Assembly: GCA_019633425.1 (NCBI GenBank) | Contig: WSUB01000015.1 | Location: 124,001-188,000, forward strand | Source of the DNA: Tulasnella sp. 424 | Lineage: Eukaryota; Basidiomycota; Agaricomycetes; Cantharellales; Tulasnellaceae | Reading direction: 5' to 3' | DNA: 64,000 nt | Part shown: piece after piece, positions 11,741 to 22,110 of the stretch | Layout of the letters: each line of letters begins with the position of its first letter | Position numbering within the stretch: position 1 is the stretch's first letter | Position numbers and translations under genes: made by a program | The notes under the pieces: model-generated | Told to the model about the DNA's origin: nothing | What the model saw: the letters and a program-made list of their open reading frames with translations, nothing else | The model's database searches: none

Positions 11741-13183
11741 TCATTCCTCGTACTCTTCTTCATACTCCCACTGCCTCCCGCGGCTTTGATGCGCCCGATA
11801 ATCTCTCCATCCAAGGAAGGTGTATCGGAATCCCTGTCCATCCTGACGATCCCGAACGTCCAAGCTCCCGGTCATGCCCTTCAACGAGTCCATCGCATCG
11901 TCGACGGCCTCCATGGCACGCTGTCCGACAGACGCCGTCGTCGAAAAGTCCCTTGCCGAGAAGCTCAACTGCTCCATCCTCGGCAAACCTCGGCAGGCAC
12001 GAGCCGATAAGAGCGACACGAGCAAGTCCAACTCGCATCCCTTGAGGCCGTTGCACTCTAAGCGCGTCATGCGAGGTAGGACCGCGTCCTCCGTCGTTGC
12101 GGAGGGAGGGGCAGGCAAGATGTCGCGGACGGCCATGGCTCCGTTCATCCATACCTCCTGCACGGTCACCAAACACGATACAATGGCTCGATAAAAAGCA
12201 GCGATCCGAAGACCGTGGGCGTCAGTGGGCTCGGCCCATGAGCTCCAGGCGAAAGACTTGACCTCAGCCAAGGTATCCCGGCGAATGACCGACCAGTCGA
12301 GGTTTAGTGGTGCATTGTTTGCGTGAACGGCGAGGCGATCAAGGTTGGGTGCGGAAACGTGCGATAGGATGAGGTGGACGATGGACAGGCAGGCGTTGTT
12401 GAACGTCAGCCGTGATAGGTTGGGGAGAGAGATGGCGTTGAAGACGGCCGGGGCAGCGTCGGTCTCGACGTCGGGCACGGCAAGGGGAGTGAAATCTTGC
12501 AACTCAATTGTTTCTAGATTCGGTGCGTTCTCTAAAAGAACCGTGAACTGGTGGAGGGAAGGCGCCTCCGGTCCGTTGATGCCCGTTAGCCGGAGCTCCT
12601 TGAGACTTGGGAAAGACGCCTTGGCCCAATTGAGTCCTAGGTTCTTAAGCGCGAGGCGCTCGAGTGTTTCAGCCTCCGGTGGTGAGACAACTCTTGAAGT
12701 ACCCGAAGACCGTGGTAGGACGATCTGGAGCGACTTGAGAGCGGACGCCGGCCGGGTGGCGAACGCTTGATCGAAAAGCCGGACGAGGTCCTCCGTGACG
12801 TCCGCGGGGGTTTTTTCAAAGTTGAGTTCGGCGTCAAACCATCGTTCGACGTGTTTTGCAAAGTCTCCGGCGACGGTTGTAACTTTTTGAGGTGGTAGGC
12901 GGCGAGCGTCGAGGTGGATGTCGATGGGGCAGGCCTTGGATCGGTGGAGGCAGGTCGTGGAATCTTGGTGATGGGAGTCGTGGGTGATGCCGACAGAAGT
13001 CCATAGAGATGGGCATCCAATGGCGACATCCCGAAGACGTTGGTTGATGTGAGAAAGACGAAGAGCCTTTTTGTAAGCGTCGCGATGCAAGCTAGCGGGG
13101 GAGGGCGACGATGAAGGGGTGGTCGAATGAACGACCCAGTGGAAGATGGAAGAGACGAGCTCGACGGGTAAGGCGTCCATCAT
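11741..13183 (-). CDS. F-box protein with leucine-rich C-terminal region
   Basis: Single uninterrupted exon of 480 residues, unusual in this intron-rich window but common for basidiomycete F-box genes. The N-terminus reads MMDALPVELVSSIFHWVV and continues to LSHINQRLRDVAIGCPSLWTS, the classic F-box ending in W. The rest has irregular leucine-rich repeats (LERLALKNLGLNW, FPSLKELRLTGI, PNLETIELQDF, LPNLSRLTFNNACLS). Such proteins join Skp1-Cullin-F-box ubiquitin ligases, with the F-box binding Skp1 and the repeats binding the substrate. The C-terminus is very acidic (EYEEEYEE). The family is greatly expanded in mushroom fungi, so orthology and target cannot be assigned. Two in-frame ATGs begin the protein; the first is used. 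Confidence 0.88.
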   Translation of the reverse strand: MMDALPVELVSSIFHWVVHSTTPSSSPSPASLHRDAYKKALRLSHINQRLRDVAIGCPSLWTSVGITHDSHHQDSTTCLHRSKACPIDIHLDARRLPPQKVTTVAGDFAKHVERWFDAELNFEKTPADVTEDLVRLFDQAFATRPASALKSLQIVLPRSSGTSRVVSPPEAETLERLALKNLGLNWAKASFPSLKELRLTGINGPEAPSLHQFTVLLENAPNLETIELQDFTPLAVPDVETDAAPAVFNAISLPNLSRLTFNNACLSIVHLILSHVSAPNLDRLAVHANNAPLNLDWSVIRRDTLAEVKSFAWSSWAEPTDAHGLRIAAFYRAIVSCLVTVQEVWMNGAMAVRDILPAPPSATTEDAVLPRMTRLECNGLKGCELDLLVSLLSARACRGLPRMEQLSFSARDFSTTASVGQRAMEAVDDAMDSLKGMTGSLDVRDRQDGQGFRYTFLGWRDYRAHQSRGRQWEYEEEYEE

Positions 13184-14498
13184 GGTGTTCTGAGCAATCG
13201 GGGGGCTTGTCAGAGGATGAATACGAACAGAGAGATGATAAGAGACGTACTTTATGAGGGGGAGGGGGGCGAGGGCGAGTTGACGTTTTCACCAATAGGC
13301 GTTGGAGGGATTTTATAACGTCTTTGAAAGAATTAATCGTTCAGGGATGGGAACGAGAGATGAAGCAAGGGATGTCTGTGGAATAAGTAGCGGCGAGAAC
13401 AGTTGAACGGGCCGTCCGAGGTGCTGCCACCAAACTAAGTCCTTATATAGCAGGACGGGTATGTACTACAAGGAGCGCGTTTTTCGCATCCCTGTGTCCC
13501 CCAAATCCCCACAAAACAAGCATGGGCAAGGATCCAAGACTAGGGACTTCATCATGTGTTGAGCCATCCGTCGTCATGATGGTGTCTGGCGCAAAGTCAT
13601 GACCATGTTCGTGACCCAGGGAACAAAAGCTGAGGAGGTCAGGAGGGTGTCACGAGCTATGATCCAAAGACGTCGCACGGTTCGCGTACTTACCTCTCCA
13701 ATACGCCGTCAACGTAATTGCCGTCCAACGTGCCACCTCTCTTAGACCCCAAGCCCCAGAGCCTGAAACCCGATGAAACGGTATTCCGAGGATGAACAAT
13801 ACCAGTGACCTGTTGAATGAGTGACTCCCTAATGGGTCATGCATCGTGTAAACTACCGAATTGCGCAAAAGGATTCTGCATACCGTTGTGCCGGTTTTAT
13901 TGCCCACTCTCACCTCTTGACCTGAGCGCCCCCGCCCTAGAACATCCGTTTTAGTTTTTCCCCCCCCAGTTGCGGTGCAAATGCTCACCTGTCATCACCT
14001 CATCTGACGTTTTCTCCGGATCATCTTAATTACCTCAAAAAAACACATTTCTTTTGTTTTTATTTTGGGATGAGACCCACGGGACGGGGCGCGTCTCGCT
14101 GTTTCGCTGTTTCCGCGTCATAGCGGCGTTTAGTGACGCCAGAACGTTTACCGTCGGCACGGGACTCGAAACGACTGCGTGACCTCGTTTCGCCAGACCG
14201 TGGCCCCGCAGTCCAGAACATCGGCAAGGTCACGTCTTGACCCCTCGAGGTCCGATGACAGTGCTTGGCACCATCGCCATCGGCGCTGACCCCCTCAGTG
14301 ACATCAGATCCCTCCGGCCGAACGTTTGCACGTTTCGGGCCAAGAGCACCGTCCACATTCCAAGGCCACTACCCCTCGCACTGCCGAACGAGCTTTCAAA
14401 TGGTCTTACGGCATTCACCCTCCAACGGACTGGTATATACAAGTCCCCATGACATTCTGGGCCTTTCAAACGTTCATTCCATTGCGGAGACTTCTCCA
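13184..14498. other. Intergenic: F-box promoter and 3' flank of the aldo/keto reductase
   Basis: About 1.3 kb without a recognisable gene. Apart from the TATA/CCAAT pair noted separately, it holds an A/T-rich patch near 14030-14068 and short open frames without motifs. No duplicate of either neighbour was seen. Confidence 0.45.
13311..13317 (-). promoter_or_regulatory. TATA-like box upstream of the F-box gene
   Basis: The minus strand reads TATAAAA about 128 bp upstream of the F-box ATG. A CCAAT motif is present on the plus strand close by, at 13292-13296. Both are common core promoter elements; function is inferred from position only. Confidence 0.35.
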
Positions 14499-16481
14499 TC
14501 AGGCGTGTCCTATGATCGCCTGCGGTTGGTACAGCTCCTCCAAGTACGCGACATCCTCCTCGGATAACTTGACATTTACCCCACCTGCCAAGCGGGAAAA
14601 ACAAGACAGAGAGTCAATCAGTTTTTTTCATATTTCGGTCTGAATATCATTTTCGGCCGGCGTACCGATGATGTCTTTCAAATTATCGAGCGACGTTGTG
14701 CCGACGATGGGCGCAGTGACTCCATCCTTTTGCAACGTCCAAGCGACCGCAACCTGGGCCATCGAAATCTTCATCTTCTTCGCCACCTCCTCAACTCTGT
14801 CATACAGTCGGTTCAAATTCAAAGACGGAGTCAGAGATTGAAAGGGCATTTTTTAGGGGTCCCTTCCATTTACCTCTCGACGATCTTCCTGTTGTTTGGA
14901 TGATTCTTGTCATATTGATTGATGAACCTTCCGATCGAAAAAAGAAAAAGACACGAGACCCATATTCTAGCACTTTTTGGAGAGAGAACCAACTTTGATC
15001 TTATCAGATCAGCACCGAGATGAACTCACATGTCGCAACCGCCTCGAACCGTTTGTTGGCCTAGCGGTCTGGCGACGAACCCTCGAGCCAGCGGAGACCA
15101 AGGGATCATGCCGACACCAAAGTACTGGATATGAGAACGACATTAACGCCATCGTGCGGGTCGATTGCATCATGTGCTTACTTTGCACGTTGGAAACATC
15201 TCCCGCTGGAAGCAGCAAAGGCGAGGCTCAGCTTCGATGCTTTCTTTCCCCCTTCCCTCACAGTCTGCTCACCTCTTCCTCCCTGTACACCAGATTGTGT
15301 TGATTCTGCATCGAAATAAATGGCGTGAGCTTGTTGTTTATTGCGTAGTTTTGCATTGCGTGGAACTAGAATTGGAGGCACTTTCAGCTCTGAGGCCCCG
15401 TAGCAGACGGAACTGGTTCGCATTCACCTGCCACGCCCAGCACGACGACATGCCGATGTACCTGACCAGTCCAGCTTGAACTACATCATGAAGCGCTTGC
15501 ATCGTCTCCTCGATCGGCGTATCGTTGTCGAATCGGTGGCCTGTCGGCGTACTCGTCAGCATCCCCTGCGACACCCGCAGCCGCGAACCCCTCACACTGA
15601 AGCAAATCAATATACTTGACTTGAAGTCGCTCGAGAGATGCTTCCACGGACTCGAATATGTGCTGCGATGTCCACACTTTAGTTCCGCGGTTCTCTGGAC
15701 GCGACCGGAACGACGCCTCCCCACCTTTCGATTCAAACCGCGCTGGTTCACATACCCGACTTCTTCTGGATTCTCCTTCGACTTTAGAAAGTTCACCCCT
15801 GGAGCACGACCGACAGCTCCGTGGACCTGTTTGGGTTTTGTTCAAGGCGTGACCCAACGAGTCGAAACCGGAGTCGTCCCGGACACCTCTGTTCTTACCT
15901 TGGTCATGATGACGATCTACAGGCAAGTGCCCGTCCAACGTTTAATCAACGATCACTTCAACAACTCATCATCGAACGGATTGCCAACGCACATCGCTTC
16001 TCGGAATGTTGAGCTTCTTGATCGCCTTGCCGAGAATAATCTCCCTAAAACAGCCCCTCCATTAACGACTCTTGGTCTCCCTTTCTTCCCTTTCATCACT
16101 CACGAGACTCCATTCGAATACACGTTTGCTGTATCAAACGTCTGGATTCCAGCGTCATACCTACGAGCATGCCCATGTAGGCCCCGTCCCCACACCCATA
16201 CACAATAAACGTCTCGAACCCAGACAAGACTCGTCGAAGACTTACGCCGCTTTGATATGCTTGAAGGCTTCTTCTTCCTCAAGTACCCAATCTTGCCATT
16301 CTTTGGAGCCATAGCTCATGCATCCTAGAATGATTCGAGAGACTTTTAGGCCGCTCTTTCCCAATCGGACTAGATGAGTGAAACCCCATTTAGCAACCTA
16401 GCGCCCGACCAACAACCACAGCCCAAATCACTGCCACGCACCGTAGGGCATCCCTTTCTTGACATGGCTTGGGTGCGACAT
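14499..16481 (-). CDS. Aldo/keto reductase
   Basis: Intron-rich gene, roughly 9-11 exons. Exon 1 gives MSHPSHVKKGMPY and splices to VRLGKSGLKVSRIILGCMSYG. Family motifs follow in order: GIQTFDTANVYSNG (catalytic Asp and Tyr region), HIFESVEASLERLQVKYIDLLQ, HRFDNDTPIEETMQALHDVV, GLVRYIGMSSCWAWQ, FISMQN, FGVGMIPWSPLARGF, VAVAWTLQKDGVTAPIVGTT and a last exon VKLSEEDVAYLEELYQPQA. These mark an NADPH-dependent oxidoreductase with a TIM barrel, reducing aldehydes or ketones, close to the versicolorin/aryl-alcohol-dehydrogenase-like branch. All segments I could join are open, so I think it is intact. The start was fixed by splicing the ATG at 16481 through a GTGCGT donor to keep the usual PYVRLG N-terminus. 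Substrate unknown. Internal exon limits were only partly worked out. Confidence 0.88.
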
Positions 16482-17147
16482 TTGATCAGCGACGAGTGAG
16501 GGTTGACCAATTGTTACTTGACCTCTCCAAACCTAGCGTTTATATCTTGCCGCGGACGATGGAGCCCAATCGATCCGGAGATGCGCCGAACGTCGGACCG
16601 GACGATCCACTCTCGCCCTATTGGACGATCCATGGCCCCCTCTAACATCTAAGAATGGTAACGAAGGTATTGAACAAGCCGACTGTTACACGGCAGACGA
16701 TAAGATACCGAGACGATTGACACGAAGACCGGGACCTGTATATAGGAGCAATGACATCGAGTTTTACAACGACGAGAGCGGGCGAGAAAGAAAAGTGATT
16801 CGGACCTGGTAAATGACAAAAAGAAGGGAGCAGGGATGGAGCGTCGAAGCGACCAAATGCCAAGAAGGGAGAAGAGATGCCGGGGAACTAAGTAAAGAAA
16901 CAGCCGATGCCGAAGGTGCAAATAAGGACAGAGAAGAAATTTCAAAAAACGGAGGTAAAAGCAGTTGATCGAATAAGATAGAAAGGTTCGTTCTCGAGTG
17001 CCAGCCCCGAGTAGAATGTGATGTAGAAGGGAGGGGAGGAGGTAAAGGAATGTGAATATGACACATTGAGGGTGAAAGTGTCCGGGTGGGGTAGGAATAT
17101 AGGGGAGTGGTTGTCAAGACTCTACACACGTACATCGTCCGCAATGA
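16482..17147. other. Intergenic: reductase promoter and 3' flank of the Golgi membrane protein
   Basis: Holds the TATA box noted above. Overlapping minus-strand open frames at 16649-17144 are Ser/Leu/Pro-rich, lack motifs, and lie after the stop of the neighbouring gene. I see no gene. Confidence 0.5.
16539..16544 (-). promoter_or_regulatory. TATA box of the aldo/keto reductase
   Basis: TATAAA on the minus strand, 58 bp upstream of the ATG at 16481. The distance fits a short leader. Supported by position and sequence only. Confidence 0.45.
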
Positions 17148-18985
17148 CTACTCAATGCTCATCCGTTTCAGGTTAATGGCTGTTGGGTTCCGTTGTAATC
17201 CGTTCTTGAAGTCGCCCCTGTAGCCAGTTGCCCTGCGCTCCAGCTTCGCTTCTTGATGCTTCTTGTTCACTGTAATGGAAACACTCCTCATTAGGCAAGA
17301 ACAGAGGGTCCAAAAAATTCTGCACGTACTGCTCTCTTTTAAGCCACCATTAAAATTCATCATTACGACCGTTGCCATGAAGAAGGTTGTAACGAGCAAG
17401 GCGATGGATAACACGGCTATACAGAAGGAATCAGTACGGCGAATAAGAGACTAGGGAATCATCTAGCTTACCAAAAATGAGTAATGATTTCCACAGGTGA
17501 ACAAAATCATCGGTATCCTTTTGTACGTAGATGCGGTAAGCCTGAAAAGCAAGAGAGGTTGAGAATCTAGAAACAATGGGACGTCTGTCTGACCCCTAAC
17601 CTTGTACACGAAGTACGCACAACCCGCTACGCAGCCAACCATGAAGCTCCCCATCATCCACTTGTTTTCGTGCCTTGCGGCTAGCCAGCCTTCGATAAGG
17701 AGTAGGATGGAAAACGGCAGAGCCACGATTGTAGCGTAGAACTCGAAGTCGGACTTGTCAACCAAGACGAGGCTAAGCCACTGTATTGAGAATCCGACCC
17801 AGAAAAAGATGTCGAACTTCAAGAGGCACTGGAACACCTGATAGTGGGCGTAGATCTTCTTGATGTTTCGGTCCGCACCCAGGAACTTGTAAATCTTCCA
17901 ACCGAATTCCCTCCATATTTGGTAACCCAGGCCAATGTAAAAGACTTCGGCAATGGCGATGACGATAGGCACTACGATCAGTAGGACATTGACCGGTACG
18001 CTGGTTGCCGTAGCTCCTTGACTCTTGATCATGATGTCGATGTTGCTCTTCACTTCGACAATTTGTAGGGAGCCGTACAAGAGTAATGAGAAGTTGAAAA
18101 AGGCGAGGAAGAGGAACTGCAAGGTATTTTTGTTGTACACGGCGTCCAGTGCGAGAACTAGCTGCAGCAAGCTGAAAAACAAGGTCAGACGCAGTGTTAA
18201 AGGTCCAACAGCCAGCTACGACTTACTGTGCTAGGACGAAAATGCCGAGGTATACCGGTTGCCTAGTCTGCGTGATTACTGTTGTGTCAGCCTTCGCTGG
18301 CGGCACGCTCTCTGCCATCATGTCCAGCTGCTGCAGGATGACGCCTTCTATTAACACATCCAGGAAGGTCTCAACGACTACTGCCAGTAGGTAGAATCGG
18401 CACGTTTTTGAGCTTGGCCAAAACTATTTTGTTCGAGGGTGACCAAAGTGGTGTTCAGGCCAACGCGCGGACGAAGATGGTCAGCAATCAAATATTACGC
18501 CGAGATGGCACGTAGCTCCCAGTGGACAGAAAGGTCCGGTGGAAGAGCACACTCACAAATGCCTTCCAACCAGTCTCTAAATCCGTATTCTTGACTTCGA
18601 GGGTGTCTTTTCGTATTGGTCTGTCCGAGTCGATCGTCCCTAGAGTTTCTACGTCGACACTGCTCCCGTAGCCCTGCTTGGAAGACATTTCGGTCGACAC
18701 GGACGGTCGCAGGGAGGTTTGAGAGTGGTCGAAGGGATAAGGGTGCGTCCGCACTGGAGGGTAGAGCGATTCAGATGGCGCTAATGGTGGCTGGGTATGG
18801 CCGTCGTCGTCGAAGGAGGAAGCAGATTTGATGTCCTGGCCGTATGCTGGATTATACTGGACCTGTGGCGGAGGATAAGATGGATGGTCGTCGTAGTCTT
18901 GGTCGTCGAGCCCTGGCTGGGATGTTGCGTATCGAGAGCTTGATGGATAGTTGTAGTAGTTGGACGGATAATTGTTGCCAGACAT
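17148..18985 (-). CDS. UPF0658-type Golgi membrane protein
   Basis: Exon 1 (18557-18985) encodes a hydrophilic Tyr/Pro/Ser-rich N-terminus (MSGNNYPSNYYNYPSSSRYA) ending KNTDLETGWKAF. Later exons hold a multi-span membrane region: LVTLELVLA, FLFLAFFNFSLLLYGSLQ, VNVLLIVVPIVIAIAEVFYIGLGYQ, FDIFFWVGFSIQWLSLVLV, ATIVALPFSILLLIEGWLAARHENKWMM, CVAGCAYFVYKV and AVLSIALLVTTFFMATVVMMNF. The C-terminal exon is short and basic (HQEAKLERRATGYRG). Sequence and layout match the fungal UPF0658 family, whose S. pombe member is annotated as a Golgi apparatus membrane protein. The biochemical role of that family is not known to me. Stop at 17148-17150. Some internal splice sites are approximate. Confidence 0.82.
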
Positions 18986-19445
18986 GGAGCAAAAAAGGAA
19001 AGGAGGTGGTGGATGAGAGAGGTCGAGTCGAGACTAGATGCAATAAAGGACCGTTGGCAGGGAATGACTAAGTTATTCAAGTGCTCTGAAGGAGAGTCTT
19101 TGGGTTTGGGACGAGAGGGTTGGGTGTGTAGCGAAGGGAGTGGAAGGTTGTCAGCTCGGTTGGCAGTCGAATCGTAGCTGAGTCCCACGGGAACTTCACT
19201 CGGCAGCCGCCGTCGCCTTGAACAGCCTGACGAAAGCCCTCCGCAGTTCACCCACGCAATTCCAAGACACGGCCAAAGGAAAAACAACCAGGAGTCGGCG
19301 TTATCGTCATTAGAATCCTAACTAACTAAAGGAGTGTCACTGTAGATTGGCAAAGGGTATCTATATGACAGCGAAAAAAAGCGATACGAAGAGATTACTA
19401 TATGGATAGTTTCGGTACCGACGACAGGGAAAAGAAACCAGCACT
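18986..19445. other. Intergenic: promoter of the UPF0658 gene, 3' flank of the CBS-PB1 gene
   Basis: Contains an AT-rich patch near 19300-19420 that fits polyadenylation of the gene whose stop is at 19446-19448. An overlapping minus-strand frame to 19287 has no motif. No gene seen. Confidence 0.5.
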
Positions 19446-21933
19446 CTAATAACGATTGCTGCTGTTGGCCACCCTTGTAGCGATAAACACTCCCGCGATC
19501 ACGACGCCGAGGAAACCCAAGGCTGCCGGCAAGACCAAGTCTCGCGGGATGCCAAACACTTCGGTCTCGGTGATGCCCCCGAGAGGCAAGTCGGCTTCGG
19601 GTGCCGCCGGCGGAGCTTTGACGTGGACATGGACTGGGGGAGGCGTTGGAGCGGCATCGTCGTTGAGGAGCACGGCGTCTACTTGAGCAACCTCCTTCGC
19701 AGCAGCTACAGCGGACTCCTTAGCCTTGGCTTCTGAATCCTTCTCAGCCTTTTCCCAACCACGTCCACCTTGAATCAAAAGCACGACTCTATCAGAGCCA
19801 CCAGCGCGAGCCACCTTGACCGCATCAGTAACATCCGAGTCCTGAGTGATGACCACCGTATCCCCGTCCGCGTCGATATAGGAGAGGGTATAGTCGTGAG
19901 GGTCTGGCTTGATGAGTGCAGGGTAGCCTTCCTCCTCCTTCTGCTGATCCTCCAAAAAGAATGGATCCGACTCGAGTTTGCCAGATATGATGTCCCTGAG
20001 AATGCCGTAGTCGTCCTGGCGAGCTTGGAATCGGTGCGTCCTTCCAGATGGCGTACGGATCTTGAAGACGTATGTCCCGTCATCGACAGGGACGGGTGCG
20101 GCACTTTTGCCTACGTTCGACAAGTTCGCGCCGAAGCTAGGTGGAAGAGGCTCCTCTCCGACAGCGGACGCCGAGTCGTTGGGGTGGACCTCGCTGAATG
20201 GCGAACCAACAGCATGGTGAAGGTAATCACGACTGCCACCTTTCAATGGTGTCGCAAATGGTGCTGGAGTCGAGAAATCGGTCCCTGTGCCGACATGTTG
20301 GGACCCCGAGACGACCGAGTCGTTGTCATCGTGGGCTCCAGTGAATGATTCAAAGAAACGGCCCCACATGGGCCCAGCTTCGTTAGAGTCCGCCCCATTT
20401 CCGCTCTCGAGACCATTCATCTGAGAAGGAGTATAAGCGCGCGAAGCTGCGATCTTCAGAGTACACTTACTTGTTCAAGCGTCGCGTACGTCAACTTTAG
20501 AACGTCAATAATCGCTACCAGTCGTCCATCATCCTCAACAACGGGCAAGTTGAGATAATGTCCATCTGGCGAAGATCGTCAGCCATATGCGATTCCGAGC
20601 AGTCTGGAGCAGAACTCACTGTACATCTTCTTCAGAGCGTCATGGATGGTCATGGACGGTGGGGCAACGTCTGGGTGAGGCGTCATCACACGAACAACGC
20701 TGCAACGTCCGGGGTCCAATCCAGCCGCGATGACGCGGAGAACGACATCCTTGCTAGTAAAAATACCAGCAATCTTTGGTGGCCCGGAGGCGAGTCCTCC
20801 AGTGGTGTTGGCACCGCCTTCAACGACGCACACTGCAGTGGTGCGGTTCTCCTTCATCAACTTGGCGGCATCGCGCACGGTCGTTTTCGGCCCAACAGTG
20901 GCAGGCTGGGTTCGCGAATCCATCACGCTACTCAGATCGGGCAAAGCAGTCTTCTCGCGCAACGCCTCAACGTAGGCCAACATCGCGGCCGCTTGCGGGT
21001 TCTGGGACATTCCACCCCCTAATTCGTGCTGGACACCCTCCAAGGCTGTGTACAGCTTTTGTGAGGCAGAAGAACCGCGCTCGATCTTGTCAAGAGCCTC
21101 GTGGAAGACCTTGGTGATGTCGAGGAGACCAACAACGTTGCCTTCTTCATTGCAAACAGGCTGAGCGACGTCATAGAGCTCGTCAGTGATGCGATTGACC
21201 AACACACCAAAGAGCCACATACCAGGTGCCTAAAGCCTCTTTGAACCATCAACGTCAATGCTTCCGTCGCACTGGTGGTATCTCTGGTGACCATGGGGTT
21301 CGGCGTCATAATTTGCCTCACTTGGGTCGTTCTCGGATCGAGCCCGGCAGCGGTGACCTAGCCGTCATTAAAGTTAGAAACCACTCATCAAGCAGACCCA
21401 GAGAGTGCACATAACTCACCCGGTAAGCCAGATCTTTCGCTGTGAATATACCACTCAGTCCCTCCTCGTCATCAACAACCAACACACAGTCGGTTCGTTT
21501 GGCTGCGCAGAGTTGACTGGCATCTGCAACGGTAATGTTTTCAGGGACAGTCAATGCAGGACTTGGCTTGAGTGCTGCGACAGTGCCCTTTTGAGCTGCT
21601 GGTTTTCTGGTTTTCTTGCTACCTCCAAATGGAATGGCGGTTGACGCAGTGCGTTTTCGGGACAGTTCGGACTCGATTTTCTTGCGAATTGCCTGTATAA
21701 ACCAGTAATATCAGCCTCTGAGAGATTCGTGAGATAATCATTGCAAGTACCTCGTCACGCTTGTTAGTTTTTGTGCGTGTACTCGGGAGCAATGAGCTTT
21801 GGGAAACGGATAGCGAGGACATGGATGATTGATTTTTTGAGGGGAAAGGAAGAGGTGATGGAGCTCTGTCTCCTGATGGACTTGCGCTACGATGATGATA
21901 TGGTGATGAGGTAGGTACGGGGATCCTTGACAT
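19446..21933 (-). CDS. mug70: CBS-domain and PB1-domain protein, membrane-anchored (Mug70-like)
   Basis: About six exons; exon 1 is 21751-21933 (MSRIPVPTSSPYHHRS). After a Ser/Pro-rich leader come four CBS motifs in two Bateman pairs: PENITVADASQLCAAKRTD to GIFTAKDLAYRV; QIMTPNPMVTRDTTS to NVVGLLDITKVFHEA; QPATVGPKTTVRDAAKLMKE to GIFTSKDVVLRV; RVMTPHPDVAPPSMTIHDAL to LVAIIDVLKLTYATLEQ. A PB1 domain follows (FKIRTPSGRTHRF to YTLSYIDADGDTVVIT), then an Ala/Glu-rich coiled segment, and a single C-terminal membrane helix (LPAALGFLGVVIAGVFIATRV) with a short tail. CBS pairs bind adenine nucleotides and PB1 mediates oligomerisation, so a membrane-anchored nucleotide sensor or scaffold is a fair inference. 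S. pombe Mug70 has the same domain order. Start chosen at the ATG that precedes a continuous frame; its promoter is shared with SGF11. Confidence 0.87.
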
Positions 21934-22110
21934 GGAACGTTGGCCTTGAACCCAAGACGCTGTGTAGAGGAAAGAAATCTCAAACCGAACCGAAGGCACG
22001 GTGATAAGCGGACAACGTTGCGAGCTTCCGTAACCGCCACCAAACACTCCGCTACTCCTCTTCAGGAACCCCCACTTTGGCACGTCTGAGCTGGTAATTT
22101 TGAGCTCAAG
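21934..22110. promoter_or_regulatory. Short shared divergent promoter, Mug70-like / SGF11
   Basis: Only 177 bp separate the two ATGs (21933 minus, 22111 plus), so both transcripts must start within it unless leaders are very short or overlap. The function is inferred from geometry, with no defined motif. Confidence 0.55.

Noticed and set aside
11760..13029. Several long open frames on both strands overlapping the F-box gene
   Set aside because: They are other-frame shadows of a GC-rich single-exon gene; only the 480-residue frame has family motifs.
16649..17144. Overlapping minus-strand frames after the UPF0658 gene
   Set aside because: Low-complexity Ser/Leu/Pro content without motifs, downstream of a clear stop.
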